In this document: one piece after another, positions 12,959-13,708 of the stretch
Layout of the letters: every line of letters starts with the position of its first letter
How positions within the stretch are numbered: position 1 is the first letter of the stretch
Source of the DNA: Scybalocola_A sp900557175
GTDB taxonomy: Bacteria; Bacillota; Clostridia; Lachnospirales; Lachnospiraceae
Reading direction: 5' to 3'
Assembly (NCBI GenBank): GCA_937890745.1
Contig: CALADH010000018.1
Location: 1 to 13,708 of the forward strand
DNA length: 13,708 nt
Position numbers and translations under genes: made by a program
The notes under the pieces: model-generated
The model's input: only the letters and a program-made list of their open reading frames with translations
What the model was told of the DNA's origin: nothing
The model's database searches: none

Positions 12959-13564
12959 CTATCCAATTCTCTCAAAATCTGCCGCACCGTGCTTACATAT
13001 CGGACATACAAAGTCTGCCGGAAGCTCATCGCCCTCATAAATATAGCCGCAAATTTTACATCTCCAGCCCTTTTTTGCTGTTTCCTGAGGCTTCGGCTTT
13101 GTATTCTTATGATAATAAGCATAAGTAATCGAATTAACATCGGAGAGTACCTCCCCGTCTGTCACATCAGCAATAAACAATGTATGTGTTCCCAAATCTA
13201 CTGTCTCGGCAACCTTACCTGAAATAAATGCATTGACATATCTTCCAACATAGACAACGCCATTTTCGGCACGCTTAAAGCAGTCACAGCCGGCAAACTT
13301 GTCGGTGTCACGGCCGCTTTGGAAACCAAAACGCTTAAAAATATCGAAAGGTGCTTCTTCTGTTAAAACAGATACGTTGAAAACACCTGTCTTTTTAATC
13401 ATATCGTGTGTGTAATTCCCCTTATTGACTGCAACAATAATCCGGTTCGGACTTGATGTCACCTGCTGAACTGTGTTTACAATACAGCCATTATCCTTAT
13501 CGCCGTCTCTTGCGGTCAATACAAATAACCCATAGGATAGTTTAAACATTGATGCTTCATTCAT
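12959..13564 (-). CDS. Flavin reductase-rubredoxin fusion (high-molecular-weight rubredoxin type), 201 aa
   Basis: The protein joins an FMN-binding flavin reductase-like split barrel (about 1-150) to a C-terminal rubredoxin domain (about 166-201). The iron is bound by C169, C172, C187 and C190 in CKICGY and CPICKHG. The architecture matches the Hrb protein of acetogens such as Moorella thermoacetica. There it passes electrons from NAD(P)H to the flavodiiron protein FprA for oxygen or nitric-oxide reduction. No fprA gene is visible next to it in this window. The start at 13564 is chosen because GGAGGT lies 7 bases upstream; the longer frame up to 13606 has no such site. It is a single-gene unit with an extended -10 promoter and its own terminator. 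A role in protecting the anaerobe from oxygen is inferred from the family. Confidence 0.92.
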   Translation of the reverse strand: MNEASMFKLSYGLFVLTARDGDKDNGCIVNTVQQVTSSPNRIIVAVNKGNYTHDMIKKTGVFNVSVLTEEAPFDIFKRFGFQSGRDTDKFAGCDCFKRAENGVVYVGRYVNAFISGKVAETVDLGTHTLFIADVTDGEVLSDVNSITYAYYHKNTKPKPQETAKKGWRCKICGYIYEGDELPADFVCPICKHGAADFERIG

Positions 13565-13626
13565 TTTTATACCTCCTTCATGCACCGACGCCGTTCTCAG
13601 CGTCATAGTCTACATTCTTAAAGGTC

Positions 13627-13655
13627 ATTATATCAGAATTCTTTATTTTTATAAA
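13627..13655 (-). promoter_or_regulatory. Extended -10 promoter of the flavin reductase-rubredoxin gene
   Basis: A perfect TATAAT (13632-13627) preceded by TGA forms an extended -10 box. The -35 position at 17-base spacing is TTTATA, a weak match. RNA should start near 13620, about 55 bases before the ATG. Confidence 0.6.
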
Positions 13656-13661
13656 TAAAAA
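13646..13661. promoter_or_regulatory. AT-rich inverted repeat over the -35 region (operator candidate)
   Basis: TTTTTAT (13646-13652) and ATAAAAA (13655-13661) form a perfect 7-2-7 inverted repeat that covers the -35 box of the rubredoxin gene. Fur/PerR-family operators are AT-rich inverted repeats, and oxygen-defence genes of clostridia are known PerR targets. This repeat does not match the PerR consensus closely, however, and an AT-rich chance palindrome is possible. Confidence 0.3.
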
Positions 13662-13708
13662 CTTACTAAATTTCTGATTATCTTTTCATAAGTTGGTAAA
13701 TGCCGATA

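Noticed and set aside
1..13708. CRISPR arrays, tRNA or rRNA genes and complete insertion sequences
   Set aside because: I saw no spaced direct repeats, no tRNA-like cloverleaf, no rRNA signature and no transposase in reading both strands.

Overview
The window looks like a piece of a Clostridia chromosome, most likely Lachnospiraceae. The evidence is gene content and sequence style: a MutS2 with a C-terminal Smr domain, a YhaM-type exoribonuclease, a flavin reductase-rubredoxin fusion typical of anaerobes, a standalone HIRAN protein, strong AGGAGG-type ribosome binding sites and sigma-A-like promoters. This assignment is inference; there is no rRNA or other direct taxonomic marker.

Layout. 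(a) 1-1640 is a low-density stretch on the minus strand. In transcription order it holds an orphan HIRAN-domain protein, a possible 35-codon ORF whose stop overlaps the next start, a shortened YgjP-like metallopeptidase, a possible 15-codon remnant and a 72-residue conserved-looking small protein. Positions 1-309 hold no convincing gene. (b) 1642-5847, minus strand, is a probable two-gene unit: a 1048-residue UPF1-like superfamily 1 helicase followed by a WYL-domain transcriptional regulator. It is the best candidate for an accessory, defence-type module. (c) 5929-9072, minus strand, is a compact housekeeping operon, yhaM-proC-rlmD (RNA decay, proline synthesis, 23S rRNA methylation), with a good promoter at 9169-9197. 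(d) mutS2 is divergent on the plus strand, with its own promoter and a leader that carries two terminator-like hairpins. It ends in a bidirectional terminator at 11773-11816. (e) 11816-12854, minus strand, is a NUDIX hydrolase overlapping an unrecognised 142-residue protein, expressed from a strong promoter at 12892-12921. (f) 12959-13564, minus strand, is the flavin reductase-rubredoxin protein, with a promoter, a possible operator and a terminator that abuts the NUDIX promoter.

How the parts relate. Several products act on RNA or ribosomes: YhaM, RlmD, and MutS2, whose Smr domain is known from Bacillus subtilis to act on collided ribosomes. Here the Smr domain has lost the usual LDLRG residues. 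The helicase-WYL pair lies directly downstream of rlmD and appears lower in G+C than the flanking core genes (hand count of single 60-base lines: about 30-37% at 2161 and 4081, against about 52% at 11581 and 70% at 6121). This fits an inserted module but is only a small sample. Several starts were moved inward from the longest open frame because the Shine-Dalgarno sequence or promoter decides them: WYL, HIRAN, YgjP-like, YhaM, NUDIX and flavin reductase-rubredoxin.
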